Shown here in pieces: positions 39,390 through 47,866 of a stretch of DNA of 64,000 bases. Numbering within the stretch: position 1 is the stretch's first letter; the number at the start of each line of letters is the position of its first letter. A program made the translations under genes and the position numbers. The notes beneath the pieces are model-generated. The model did not search any database, was not told where the DNA came from, and saw only the letters and a program-made list of their open reading frames with translations. The stretch comes from CBDDLD01 sp965250025 (GTDB lineage Bacteria > Bacteroidota > Bacteroidia > Flavobacteriales > Flavobacteriaceae): NCBI GenBank assembly GCA_965250025.1, contig OZ252283.1, forward strand, positions 1,054,001 through 1,118,000, given 5' to 3'.

Positions 39390-40202
39390 TTATTCAACAG
39401 TGTATATGACTTCATCTACCTCAGATAGTCTAAAATATCCAAAGGGGAAATTATCAGGATTTGTAATATTTATACAATTTCCTCTTACAGTAGCAGGTTG
39501 GGTTTCAAAAGGACCACCGCCTTCTTCACTACCTTGTTGTAATAGGATAAACATAAACTCATAAAATTGTTCTGATACGCCATAGTTTCTAATAATGACC
39601 TCGTCATCAGATTCCAAATCTTCTTCAGTATAAAATCCAAATATTTGATTACCGTTGGTAAAACGGTCTTCATAGACTTCTAAAGTTGGTATGACTGGGA
39701 TATCACTTATAAATTCAAAAAAATAGAAGTTCTCTTCATCTTCCGGATCAGTATAAAAAGCTTTTAGTTCAATATCTTCTCCGGTAAAACCACCATCATT
39801 TCTTTGCTCTATAAAGTCAATAGGAACTACAGATTTTAAAGTTTCCTGAGCAGTGTAAACTTCATTTTCATAGTTGATGACAAGGTTGTATGTTTCATCA
39901 ATGATGGGAATAAAAGAGCTATTTCTATAGATGCCAGTAGTACCGTCTTCGATAAAATTGTATGTGTTACTACTGCTATCTGTTATGTTAACAATAGCGC
40001 CACTTGCAGGAGGTACTTCAGCATTAAAAAACGGTGCTGAAAGCGATAGTTTTATTTGCTGCTCATTACCACTTGTATTTTTAAACCAATTTATCGATGC
40101 TTCAATGACCAATCTTGGGGCTGTAGTATTGAGATCTACATCTATAGGATCTTCACATGAAAAGCACAAAAGGAAAAGTAGTATGTAATATCGTTTTTTC
40201 AT
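39390..40202 (-). CDS. DUF4249-type lipoprotein partner of the TonB receptor
   Basis: 270 residues from ATG 40202, with lipoprotein signal YYILLFLLCFSC. The mature part starts EDPIDVDLNTTAPRLVIEA, the characteristic opening of DUF4249 proteins. Beta-rich segments of the type GAIVNITDSSSNTYNFIED, GIYRNSSFIP and YNLVINYENEVYTAQETL follow. The start lies 4 nt after the TonB receptor stop, so the two form an operon. The lipoprotein probably sits on the outer membrane and works with the receptor in uptake; the cargo is unknown. Confidence 0.87.
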   Translation of the reverse strand: MKKRYYILLFLLCFSCEDPIDVDLNTTAPRLVIEASINWFKNTSGNEQQIKLSLSAPFFNAEVPPASGAIVNITDSSSNTYNFIEDGTTGIYRNSSFIPIIDETYNLVINYENEVYTAQETLKSVVPIDFIEQRNDGGFTGEDIELKAFYTDPEDEENFYFFEFISDIPVIPTLEVYEDRFTNGNQIFGFYTEEDLESDDEVIIRNYGVSEQFYEFMFILLQQGSEEGGGPFETQPATVRGNCINITNPDNFPFGYFRLSEVDEVIYTVE

Positions 40203-40206
40203 GATC

Positions 40207-42582
40207 TTAAAATTTAAAATTATAGGATATGGATGGTACAATACCGAAGATGGATAACCTAATGGCTTCATTAACCCCAGTCATTCGGTTTTCTCTGAAG
40301 GTAATACTGGCTGCATTTCTTCTGTTATAGAGGTTATAAACACCAAGCACCCATTCGCCTTTCCAACGCTTAGTGGTATCTGGTTTTGGAGTATATATGG
40401 CCGAAACATCTAAGCGATGATATGCTGGTAACCGACTTGAATTTCGGGATTCATAACTCGGTATTGTAATACCGTTATATTCATACTGTCCGTTTGGGTT
40501 GGTTACCGGCTGTCCGGTTTGAAAAATTAAATTAGCACTTAGTTTCCATTTTTTACTTAAATCGTAACTTCCTGTAATGGAAAGATCATGTGTTTTATCG
40601 AAAGGTGTTCGGTACCAATCGCCGTTATTAATACCAGTCTCATTGGTTGTTCTGCCTGGGGTGCGTTGTTCCGATCTCGATAAGGTATAAGCCAGCCAGC
40701 CTTTAAAACGTCCTTCATTTTTTCGTAATAATACTTCGAGACCATATGCTCTGGCTTCTCCATTTAAAATGACTTGTTCTATAGCATCATTAGCAATAAG
40801 ATCGGCACCGTCTATATAATCTATTCTGTTCTTTATGGTTTTAAAAAAAGTTTCTACTTCTAAAGCGTATTCATTGTCTTTAAAGGTTCTGAAGTATCCC
40901 ATTGCAACTTGATCTAAAAGTTGTGGTTTTATGAATTTCCCACTAGGTGTCCATACATCTAATGGTGTAGGAGAACTGGTGTTTGAAAGTAAATGCAGAT
41001 ACTGACTCATTCTGTTATAGCTGGCCTTTACAGATGAGTTGTCTGATAACTGGTATGCCAGAGCGAATCTTGGCTCAAGGTTATTGAAAGATTCAATAAT
41101 GTCACTTCTGCTAAACGTTTCGGTACCGGTCGGTTCTGCTTTCTCATAAATTTGTATAGCTTCATTAAAAAGTACCGGATTGTTGTTGTTATACGTATTG
41201 AGCTCGTCTTGTCCCAATCTTAAGAAAGTACTGAAACGTACACCATAAGATACAGAAAGCTTATCCGTTAAACGATGTTCTGCATCAATATAAACGGCAT
41301 TTTCAAAGGCATATTTATCAATAAGCTTAAAAGGATTAATACCTGAAGTAGCTGTTGTAGGGTTTATTTCTCCAGGATTAAATTTATAGTAGATACTGTT
41401 TATGCCATAGTCTAGCTTAAAATTGTCCGATATGTAATGCTTAAGATCATATTTTAAGTTAAAGTTCCGGATACCTGAGGTCCAGTCAAATTCAACAAAA
41501 CTAAGTTCCAGATCATAATCATAATCGGAATAGATTAGGGATAGGTTGGAAAATAATTTGTCTGAGAATAAGTGATTCCATCTAAAGTTAAGAACAGTAT
41601 TACCGTAAGTATTTTCAAAACTATCTGCTATTTCAAACACGTCTCTGCCAAAATAACCGGAAAGATAAATGCTGTTATTTTCATTTAGGCGGTAACTCAA
41701 TTTGGTATTCAAATCATAGAAATAAGCAACGTTGTCTATATCAAATAAAGGCAGAAATATGTGTGCATAACTACTTCTTCCTCCAAAAAGGAAAGATCCT
41801 TTATCTTTTTTTATTGGACCTTCCAGTAAGAGTCTGCTTGATACCAAGCCAAGACCTCCATTCATTTTAAATTGTTTACTATTGCCTTCTTTTTGATAAA
41901 TATCGAGTACTGATGATACTCTACCACCATATTTAGCAGGAATCCCGCCTTTATAGAGCTTAATGTCTTTGATAGCATCTGGATTAAACACAGAAAACAA
42001 TCCAAACAAATGCGAAGAATTAAAAATAGTAGCCTCATCCAAAAGAATTAAATTCTGATCCGCAGCACCACCTCTAACATTGAAGCCAGAAGAGCCTTCT
42101 CCGGCGTTGGTAACTCCCGGAAGAAGTGTTATGGATTTAATGACATCAACTTCACCCAAGACTACGGGCATTTGTTTTATAGTGTTTATAGAGAGTGAAT
42201 TGACACTCATTTGAGGCTTTTTTATGTTGAGTTTTTCAACATCTTCTTTAATGACTATCTCATCTAAGGTTTCTGCAGATTCGGTAAGTAAATAGTTTTT
42301 AGTAACATCACCATTTAAGATTAGGGTTTCCGTAATGGTTTTGTACCCTAAATAACTTATTTGTAATTTATAAGTTCCTTCCGTCAATGTTATGGAATAA
42401 AACCCATATTCATTAGTCATCGTTCCCGTACCCGAGTCAGGGAAAATAATATTGACCCCTATGAGAGTTTCATTACTACTGTAATCAGAAATAGTACCGC
42501 TTATTGTATATTTTTCTTGTGCATTTATGATGTATGGCAAGCACAAAAAGATATAAAGGAAGTAGAAGCAGCTGTTCTTCAT
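40207..42582 (-). CDS. TonB-dependent outer-membrane receptor
   Basis: 791 residues from ATG 42582. Signal peptide (ending IINAQ), an N-terminal carboxypeptidase-regulatory-like domain (about 25-110, ISGTISDYSSNETLIGVNI), and a plug domain with GEVDVIKSITLLPGVTNAGE, GFNVRGGAADQNLILLDEA and KGGIPAKYGGRVSSVLD. The 22-strand barrel ends in SISYNFKF with a terminal Phe. It lacks the SusC signature, so it belongs to the smaller class paired with DUF4249 lipoproteins. The cargo cannot be read. The start lies only 22 nt past the icd terminator stem. Confidence 0.92.
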   Translation of the reverse strand: MKNSCFYFLYIFLCLPYIINAQEKYTISGTISDYSSNETLIGVNIIFPDSGTGTMTNEYGFYSITLTEGTYKLQISYLGYKTITETLILNGDVTKNYLLTESAETLDEIVIKEDVEKLNIKKPQMSVNSLSINTIKQMPVVLGEVDVIKSITLLPGVTNAGEGSSGFNVRGGAADQNLILLDEATIFNSSHLFGLFSVFNPDAIKDIKLYKGGIPAKYGGRVSSVLDIYQKEGNSKQFKMNGGLGLVSSRLLLEGPIKKDKGSFLFGGRSSYAHIFLPLFDIDNVAYFYDLNTKLSYRLNENNSIYLSGYFGRDVFEIADSFENTYGNTVLNFRWNHLFSDKLFSNLSLIYSDYDYDLELSFVEFDWTSGIRNFNLKYDLKHYISDNFKLDYGINSIYYKFNPGEINPTTATSGINPFKLIDKYAFENAVYIDAEHRLTDKLSVSYGVRFSTFLRLGQDELNTYNNNNPVLFNEAIQIYEKAEPTGTETFSRSDIIESFNNLEPRFALAYQLSDNSSVKASYNRMSQYLHLLSNTSSPTPLDVWTPSGKFIKPQLLDQVAMGYFRTFKDNEYALEVETFFKTIKNRIDYIDGADLIANDAIEQVILNGEARAYGLEVLLRKNEGRFKGWLAYTLSRSEQRTPGRTTNETGINNGDWYRTPFDKTHDLSITGSYDLSKKWKLSANLIFQTGQPVTNPNGQYEYNGITIPSYESRNSSRLPAYHRLDVSAIYTPKPDTTKRWKGEWVLGVYNLYNRRNAASITFRENRMTGVNEAIRLSIFGIVPSISYNFKF

Positions 42583-42603
42583 TAACAATTTTTTTCATTA
42601 AAA

Positions 42604-42636
42604 TAAAAAAGCTTCATGAAATATGAAGCTTTTTTA
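42604..42636 (-). terminator. terminator after icd
   Basis: AAGCTTCAT (42610-42618)/ATGAAGCTT (42623-42631) with A- and T-runs on the two sides. It lies 9 nt beyond the icd stop and just upstream of the TonB receptor gene. Confidence 0.85.
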
Positions 42637-42644
42637 ACTTAAGT

Positions 42645-44864
42645 TTATTTTAAGATGGTATTTAATAGACGACTTGGTTTCATAACACTATTGGCCAAAT
42701 TTTCATTTGGATAGTAGTAGCCACCTATGTCTACTGCTTTACCTTGAACATCATTCAGTTCTTTAACAATATCGTGCTCATTATCAGATAACGCTTTATG
42801 TATGGTTGCAAACTCTGATTTTAATTCTTGATCTGCATCTTGATTTGCCAAAGCTTCAGCCCAATACAGAGCCAGATAGAAGTGACTACCTCTGTTATCT
42901 AATTCGTTAACTTTACGTGAAGGGCCTTTTTTATGTTCTAATAGCTTTTCTGTGGCTTCATCTAAAGCTTCACCGAGGACTCTGGCTTTTTCATTGCCAT
43001 TTACTTCTGCAAAATGATCTAAGGAAACGGCAAGTGCTAAAAATTCGCCTAAAGAATCCCATCGTAAGTGGTTTTCGGTTACAAGTTGTTGCACGTGTTT
43101 CGGTGCAGAACCACCTGCTCCGGTTTCGAATAGTCCACCGCCATTCATTAAAGGTACTATTGATAACATTTTTGCACTTGTTCCCAATTCCAGAATAGGG
43201 AATAGGTCAGTGAGATAATCTCTCAGTACATTTCCGGTAACAGATATGGTATCTTTACCTTCTTTAATACGTTGTAATGTATGTTTGGTTGCTTCAACAG
43301 GTGATAATATGCTAATGTCTAATCCGCTTGTATCATGATTTGGTAAGTACTGATTAACCTTTTTTATCAGTTCAGCATCATGCGACCTTTCACTATTTAA
43401 CCAAAATACAGCAGGTGTATTAGAAGCTTTAGCACGTGTTACTGCCAGTTTCACCCAATCCTGGATTGGAGCGTCTTTGACCTGGCACATTCTCCAAATA
43501 TCTCCTTCATTAACTTGGTGAGCGATCAATACATTATGAGTAGCATCAATAACTTCTACTTTTCCAGCAGCTGCAATTTCAAAGGTTTTATCATGTGAAC
43601 CATATTCTTCAGCCTTTTGAGCCATTAAACCGACATTAGGTACCGTACCCATGATGGTAGGATCAAATGCACCGTTAGCTTTACAAAAATCTATTGTAGC
43701 CTGATACAATCCGGCATAGCTACTATCTGGAATGATAGCCTTGGTATCTTGTTGTTGACCTTCAGCATTCCACATTTGTCCCGAAGTACGAATCATTGCA
43801 GGCATAGAAGCATCAATAATAACATCACTTGGTACATGAAGATTGGTGATTCCTTTATCTGAATTCACCATCGCCAAATCCGGACCAAGTTCTAAACCTT
43901 GTTTTATGTCCTCCTTTATTTCATTACGTTGATCTTCAGAAAGCACTTCTAATTTTTCGAGTAAGTCTCCAAATCCATTATTAACATCTACACCAATGGT
44001 TTCAAAAGTATCATGGTGTTTTTCAAATAATGGTTTAAAATAGGCTCTCACAGCATGACCAAAGATGATAGGATCTGATACTTTCATCATGGTTGCTTTC
44101 ATATGCAATGAAAGAAGGACCCCTAAATCTTTAGCATCTGCGATTTCTCTATTTAAAAATTCAAGTAATGCCTTTTTCTGCATTAAAGAAGCATCAATAA
44201 TCTCTCCCTTTTGAATTGGAAAGATGTCTTTTAATATGGTAACAGTTCCATTGGCATCGGTATGTACAATTTTTACTTCTGTAGCTTCAGAAAGCGTCAA
44301 TGATTTTTCATTGTGTGCAAAATCACCATCAGACATGGTTGCTACATGGGTTTTAGAATCTGGTGACCATGCACCCATACTGTGCGGATTTTTCTTTGCG
44401 TAGTTTTTTACAGCTTTTGGAGCTCGTCTATCAGAATTTCCTTCTCTCAATACTGGATTTACAGCACTTCCTTTAATTTTATCGTATCTCGTTTTGATCT
44501 GTTTTTCAGTATCATTTTCGGGCTCATCCGGATAGTCAGGAATAGCATATCCCTTAGCCTGTAATTCTTCAATAGCATTGGTTAACTGAGGAATAGAAGC
44601 ACTAATATTAGGTAATTTAATGATATTAGCTTCTGGAGTTTTCGCCAAAGCTCCCAATTCTGCTAAGGCATCTGGTACTTTTTGATCTTCGTTTAGATAA
44701 TCTGGAAAAGCAGCAAGGATCCTTCCAGCCAAGGAGATATCTTTGGTTGCTATGTTAATGCCTGACGATTTTGTAAATGCTTGAACTATAGGTAAAAAAG
44801 AACGTGTTGCTAATGCTGGTGCTTCGTCCGTTTTTGTGTAGAATATAGTTGGTGAGTTTGCCAT
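42645..44864 (-). CDS. icd: isocitrate dehydrogenase (NADP+), monomeric type
   Basis: 739 residues, the length of the monomeric IDH-II family rather than the dimeric enzyme of about 420. It converts isocitrate to 2-oxoglutarate with NADP+ in the citric-acid cycle. Family landmarks are IFYTKTDEAPALATRSFLPI at the N-terminus, LPNISASIPQL, GSAVNPVLREGNSDRRAP, SPDSKTHVATMSDGDF, MVNSDKGITNLHVPSDVIID and the C-terminal GGYYYPN. It has its own -7 promoter element and terminator, so it is monocistronic. Confidence 0.96.
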   Translation of the reverse strand: MANSPTIFYTKTDEAPALATRSFLPIVQAFTKSSGINIATKDISLAGRILAAFPDYLNEDQKVPDALAELGALAKTPEANIIKLPNISASIPQLTNAIEELQAKGYAIPDYPDEPENDTEKQIKTRYDKIKGSAVNPVLREGNSDRRAPKAVKNYAKKNPHSMGAWSPDSKTHVATMSDGDFAHNEKSLTLSEATEVKIVHTDANGTVTILKDIFPIQKGEIIDASLMQKKALLEFLNREIADAKDLGVLLSLHMKATMMKVSDPIIFGHAVRAYFKPLFEKHHDTFETIGVDVNNGFGDLLEKLEVLSEDQRNEIKEDIKQGLELGPDLAMVNSDKGITNLHVPSDVIIDASMPAMIRTSGQMWNAEGQQQDTKAIIPDSSYAGLYQATIDFCKANGAFDPTIMGTVPNVGLMAQKAEEYGSHDKTFEIAAAGKVEVIDATHNVLIAHQVNEGDIWRMCQVKDAPIQDWVKLAVTRAKASNTPAVFWLNSERSHDAELIKKVNQYLPNHDTSGLDISILSPVEATKHTLQRIKEGKDTISVTGNVLRDYLTDLFPILELGTSAKMLSIVPLMNGGGLFETGAGGSAPKHVQQLVTENHLRWDSLGEFLALAVSLDHFAEVNGNEKARVLGEALDEATEKLLEHKKGPSRKVNELDNRGSHFYLALYWAEALANQDADQELKSEFATIHKALSDNEHDIVKELNDVQGKAVDIGGYYYPNENLANSVMKPSRLLNTILK

Positions 44865-44913
44865 AGGATTTTGAAGTTTTTGATATGAAAAAATGCCTGA
44901 TTTTTAGGCAGTG

Positions 44914-44921
44914 CAAATATA
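44914..44921 (-). promoter_or_regulatory. -7 promoter element of icd
   Basis: TATATTTG on the minus strand, a perfect match, 49 nt upstream of the ATG. A small hairpin TGCCT-GATTTTT-AGGCA lies in the leader at about 44894-44910. Confidence 0.6.
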
Positions 44922-44974
44922 CAAAAATCCTTGAGCTAGAAAGGAGATTGTTACCGACTAAAACTATAAAGAAA

Positions 44975-45547
44975 TTACTTTATGATAATGTTGTGATGTT
45001 CTAATAAACCTATAACATTCTCTCTAGAAAATTGTGATTTTTTTAACCGGTTTTTTGAAGGGTCTATAATAAAGTTATAAGCAGTAGAAAAGTCTGCTTG
45101 TTCTAAGTTGGTGCTCTCAAAGATGGCATGTTTAAGATCGGAGCTTTTAAACTTACATTTTAGAGCATTAGCTTCAGTGAAATCTACACCGGTTAATTTA
45201 CAGTTTTCAAAAATGGTGTTATTAATATTTAAACCATAAAAAGAACTGTAAGCTAATTGACAACTATAGAAGTTGAACGCCATTAGGAAATCATTACATT
45301 TATAAAACTGTAGTCCTGAAAGCTTACACTCTCTAAAGTTGACATCCTTAAGTATAGTATGTGTTATATTACAATTGCTAATATTGCACTGTATGAATTC
45401 ACATTCTGTAAATGTAATATTAGAAATGTCTGAATTTTCAAAGTTACAGTTACGGAATGTACAATTAGCATATTCTGCTTTTGAAAGCTTATGTTCTGTA
45501 TAATTTGTATTATGGTACGATTCGTTGTCTATATATGGAAGATTCAT
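44975..45547 (-). CDS. pentapeptide-repeat protein
   Basis: 190 residues from ATG 45547 (MNLPYIDNES). The body consists of A(N/D)LXX-type five-residue repeats, here mostly C-F-x-N/E patterns: CTFRNCNFENSDISNITFTE, then CNISNCNITHTILKDVNF. Such repeats form a right-handed quadrilateral beta-helix. Members include the Qnr/MfpA gyrase-protecting proteins, but most are of unknown role and none is implied here. No signal peptide. The ATG at 45598 would add a hydrophobic stretch lying inside an upstream terminator hairpin and is unlikely. Confidence 0.87.
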   Translation of the reverse strand: MNLPYIDNESYHNTNYTEHKLSKAEYANCTFRNCNFENSDISNITFTECEFIQCNISNCNITHTILKDVNFRECKLSGLQFYKCNDFLMAFNFYSCQLAYSSFYGLNINNTIFENCKLTGVDFTEANALKCKFKSSDLKHAIFESTNLEQADFSTAYNFIIDPSKNRLKKSQFSRENVIGLLEHHNIIIK

Positions 45548-45580
45548 AATACAACGATAAAGAATTTTATAGTATATAAA

Positions 45581-45626
45581 AAACAAAAGCCATATCATTT
45601 TAGTAAACTAATGTGACATGGCTTTT
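45581..45626 (-). terminator. terminator-like hairpin upstream of the pentapeptide gene
   Basis: Stem of 13 positions with one mismatch (45585-45597 with 45614-45626, AAAAGCCATATCA/TGACATGGCTTTT). On the minus strand it is followed by TTTTGTTTTTT. No protein gene precedes it on that strand for 600 bp, so it probably ends a non-coding transcript. Confidence 0.65.
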
Positions 45627-45639
45627 TGAAGTGCAAATA

Positions 45640-46050
45640 CGTGACCTATTTAGCTTTCACTAACTCAGCTGATTGGTTTACACCATCATCCTTTTCAGTT
45701 CAAGTCTCTGCGACTTCAACGAAACATCTTATACCTTTCAAAATGTATTGACCTGATATAACATGCTTCCTAAGATTACTTTCCTTGATGCTTCTTCTTT
45801 TATCATCTCGCTTGCGCATTAGATACGTTCTGAAGCATTGTCCCTACTTTTTTACATTTACTTTCGTGCCTGTTACTTTTTCAAGACTTTCCATTAACTC
45901 GCATTTATCTGCCTAAACATATAATTACAAACTAATTTCATGGTCACTACGCTAGCACTTGTCTACACAAGCCGCTTCGCAACCTCAAAAAATAATCTCA
46001 ATAAATAAAGAACGTTACTTTATTACAATTTAACATAAATTCAAAATTTC
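45640..46050 (-). other. unexplained structured non-coding stretch, possibly a truncated group II intron
   Basis: The 626-nt gap between the pentapeptide gene and rplS holds no credible ORF, no tRNA or tmRNA signature and no RNase P motif. Base composition from about 45640 to 46000 is richer in G and C than the AT-rich spacer on its right. It contains a 7-bp hairpin ATGCTTC (45788-45794)/GAAGCAT (45832-45838) enclosing CGCTTGCG, and a 5-bp hairpin AAGTC/GACTT (45702-45716). GTGACC (45641-45646) pairs at a distance with GGTCAC (45942-45947). Read on the minus strand, blocks such as GTTTAGGCAGATAAATGCGA and AGTCTTGAAAAAGTAACAGG resemble, from memory, domain I of bacterial group II introns. There is no reverse transcriptase or domain V. 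It may be a 5' intron fragment. Confidence 0.4.
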
Positions 46051-46173
46051 TTTTAAAAACAAACTGGGTTTGTTGTTAATTGTTTAGCTAAAGTATGTTT
46101 TCATTTTAGAATTCCAAATTTTTTAACGATTTAGATATTCACATTTTTTTAACCGGACTTATTAACTATTGTT

Positions 46174-46202
46174 AATAAAAAAGCCTTGATTTCTCAAGGC
46201 TT
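46174..46202 (-). terminator. terminator after rplS
   Basis: AAGCCTTGA (46181-46189)/TCAAGGCTT (46194-46202). On the minus strand the stem is followed by TTTTTT, 24 nt after the rplS stop. Confidence 0.88.
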
Positions 46203-46225
46203 GACATATTGTATAAAGTGTTAAA

Positions 46226-46576
46226 TTATTTTCTAACTTCTTTAATTCTAGCTTTTTTACCGGTAAGACCTCTAAAGTAGAAGATTCTTGCTCTACGTAC
46301 TTTACCACGTTTGTTAACTTCTATCTTTTGTAAAGCAGGTAAGTTAATAGGGAAAATACGTTCTACTCCTATAGTACCAGACATTTTACGAATGGTAAAT
46401 GTCTCGGAGGAGCCAGACCCTTTACGTTGTAATACTACACCTTTAAAAAACTGAGTACGTGTTTTATTACCTTCTTTAATTTCGTAGTAAACCGTAATGG
46501 TATCACCAGCACTAAATTCAGGAAAATCTTTTCGAGTTACGAATTCGTCTTGAACAAATTTTACTAAAGAATTCAT
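46226..46576 (-). CDS. rplS: 50S ribosomal protein L19
   Basis: 116 residues, the normal length. Contains FSAGDTITVYYEIKEGNKTR, QFFKGVVLQRKGSG, ETFTIRKMSGTIGVERIFP and RRARIFYFRGLTGKKARI, which together are diagnostic. It sits at the 30S-50S interface. It is preceded by a TATCTTTG promoter element and followed by a terminator, so it is transcribed alone although trmD is nearby on the same strand. Confidence 0.97.
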   Translation of the reverse strand: MNSLVKFVQDEFVTRKDFPEFSAGDTITVYYEIKEGNKTRTQFFKGVVLQRKGSGSSETFTIRKMSGTIGVERIFPINLPALQKIEVNKRGKVRRARIFYFRGLTGKKARIKEVRK

Positions 46577-46649
46577 TTCTTTTTATTTTTAATAGTTGTT
46601 TCAAATCAACATTCACGATTTTCGCCAGAGGTTAATCTAAAATTGGCTG

Positions 46650-46657
46650 CAAAGATA
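46650..46657 (-). promoter_or_regulatory. -7 promoter element of rplS
   Basis: TATCTTTG on the minus strand matches TAnnTTTG, 73 nt before the ATG, leaving a 5' leader of about 65 nt. Confidence 0.55.
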
Positions 46658-46720
46658 ATTATAAATTAGCAACTGACAACAGATATCTGCTTTTTTTAAC
46701 CTTAGTAGGATTGATTCTGT

Positions 46721-47047
46721 TTAGGACAATCGCTTCAGTTTTTTGAGATCATGGATTGCAAAGAGTATAATACCCATAGAAAATATCAGATAAGTGAAGC
46801 TGGATATTACAGATGTTATTTGAACTAATTTAAGGTATAGTTCATAACCAATTCGGTTACTAAGCAGACTTACAATAAAATTTGTACCGTTTAAGAGTAA
46901 AGTTAATATACTACCAATCAGCATTAATACAGTTGATAGTGTACGTATTTTGATGAAAATGATAATGCTTGCTACAATAACAATGAGTCCTGAAATATTA
47001 TATATAATGGAGCTTATCGTAAATAAAAATTCAAATTGGTCGGTCAT
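46721..47047 (-). CDS. small four-helix membrane protein, unknown
   Basis: 108 residues with four predicted transmembrane segments (FLFTISSIIYNISGLIVIVASIIIF, TLSTVLMLIGSILTLLLNG, FIVSLLS..ISSFTYLIFSMGIILF) and a short basic end (HDLKKLKRLS). No family recognised. It starts 15 nt after the trmD stop, so it is probably transcribed with trmD; the link may be only positional. Confidence 0.72.
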   Translation of the reverse strand: MTDQFEFLFTISSIIYNISGLIVIVASIIIFIKIRTLSTVLMLIGSILTLLLNGTNFIVSLLSNRIGYELYLKLVQITSVISSFTYLIFSMGIILFAIHDLKKLKRLS

Positions 47048-47062
47048 AACGTTATTTTTATG

Positions 47063-47740
47063 TTAGTCCTCTAACAAATCCGGGCGTCGTTCTTTGGTTC
47101 GTTCGTAAGCTTTATTTTCTCGCCATTTTTCAATTTCCGGAAAGTTACCACTAAATAGAACCTCAGGTACTTTCATGCCTTTATAATCTCTTGGTCTGGT
47201 GTAAATAGGAGGCGCTAATAAATTATCCTGAAAAGAATCCGTTAATGCAGATGTCTCATTTCCTAATACGCCGGGGATTAATCGTATAACAGCATCACAA
47301 ACTACTGCAGCACCAAGTTCACCGCCAGAAAGCACAAAATCACCAATAGAGATCTCTTTAGTGATCATGGTATCTCTGACACGTTGATCTACACCTTTAT
47401 AATGCCCACAGAGAATAATAATGTTTTCTTTTAACGATAATTGATTGGCAATACCTTGATTTAGGGTCTCTCCATCTGGTGTCATGTAGATAATCTCATC
47501 ATATTGACGTTCAGACTGTAGTTTGGAAATGCATTTGTCTATAGGTTCTATCATCATAACCATTCCTGCACCACCACCAAACTGATAATCATCTACTGAT
47601 TTATAATTGTCAGTGGTATAATCCCTGAGACTATGGAAATGAACTTCAACTAAATTGGCTTCTATGGCACGTTTAAGTATAGAAGCTTCGAATGGACTTT
47701 TAAGAAGCTCAGGTAATACAGTAATGATATCAATTCTCAT
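47063..47740 (-). CDS. trmD: tRNA (guanine-N1)-methyltransferase
   Basis: Methylates G37 next to the anticodon, preventing +1 frameshifts. The 225-residue SPOUT-family enzyme shows MRIDIITVLPELLKSPFEASILKRA, VDDYQFGGGAGMVMMIEPI, the SAM-knot motifs IILCGHYKGVDQRV and EISIGDFVLSGGELGA, and the catalytic-Asp tRNA-binding motif LGNETSALTDSF. The length is slightly shorter than in E. coli, as usual for Bacteroidota. A TATCTTTG promoter element lies just upstream. Confidence 0.96.
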   Translation of the reverse strand: MRIDIITVLPELLKSPFEASILKRAIEANLVEVHFHSLRDYTTDNYKSVDDYQFGGGAGMVMMIEPIDKCISKLQSERQYDEIIYMTPDGETLNQGIANQLSLKENIIILCGHYKGVDQRVRDTMITKEISIGDFVLSGGELGAAVVCDAVIRLIPGVLGNETSALTDSFQDNLLAPPIYTRPRDYKGMKVPEVLFSGNFPEIEKWRENKAYERTKERRPDLLED

Positions 47741-47759
47741 AATATAATGTAATATGCTA

Positions 47760-47767
47760 CAAAGATA
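47760..47767 (-). promoter_or_regulatory. -7 promoter element of trmD
   Basis: TATCTTTG on the minus strand matches TAnnTTTG. It ends 19 nt before the trmD ATG, giving a very short leader. Confidence 0.55.
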
Positions 47768-47804
47768 AGTGAAATGGTGAGTTTGTATTAATCTTGATAA
47801 TAAA

Positions 47805-47861
47805 AATGACTCTATACTCAGCCAAAAGTGTGGTTTAATTTATATATTTGGCTAAGTATAG
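47805..47861. repeat. left 57-nt palindromic repeat bounding the ATPase cassette
   Basis: Arms TCTATACTCAGCCAAA (47811-47826) and TTTGGCTAAGTATAGA (47847-47862) match as an inverted repeat at 15 of 16 positions around a 20-nt core. The core and right arm contain TATATTTG (47843-47850), a perfect -7 promoter element reading toward the ATPase gene, whose ATG follows 5 nt after the arm. A second copy in the same orientation and with the same spacing lies at 49275-49331. Confidence 0.9.
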
Positions 47862-47866
47862 AAATT

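Noticed and set aside
45640..46050. tmRNA or RNase P RNA in the non-coding stretch
   Set aside because: No tRNA-like T arm, no tag ending ALAA and no GAGGAAAGTC core were found on either strand.
47828..47866. Upstream start for the ATPase gene
   Set aside because: It would begin inside the palindrome and overlap the -7 promoter element; the ATG at 47867 gives the conserved RRVIGRE N-terminus.
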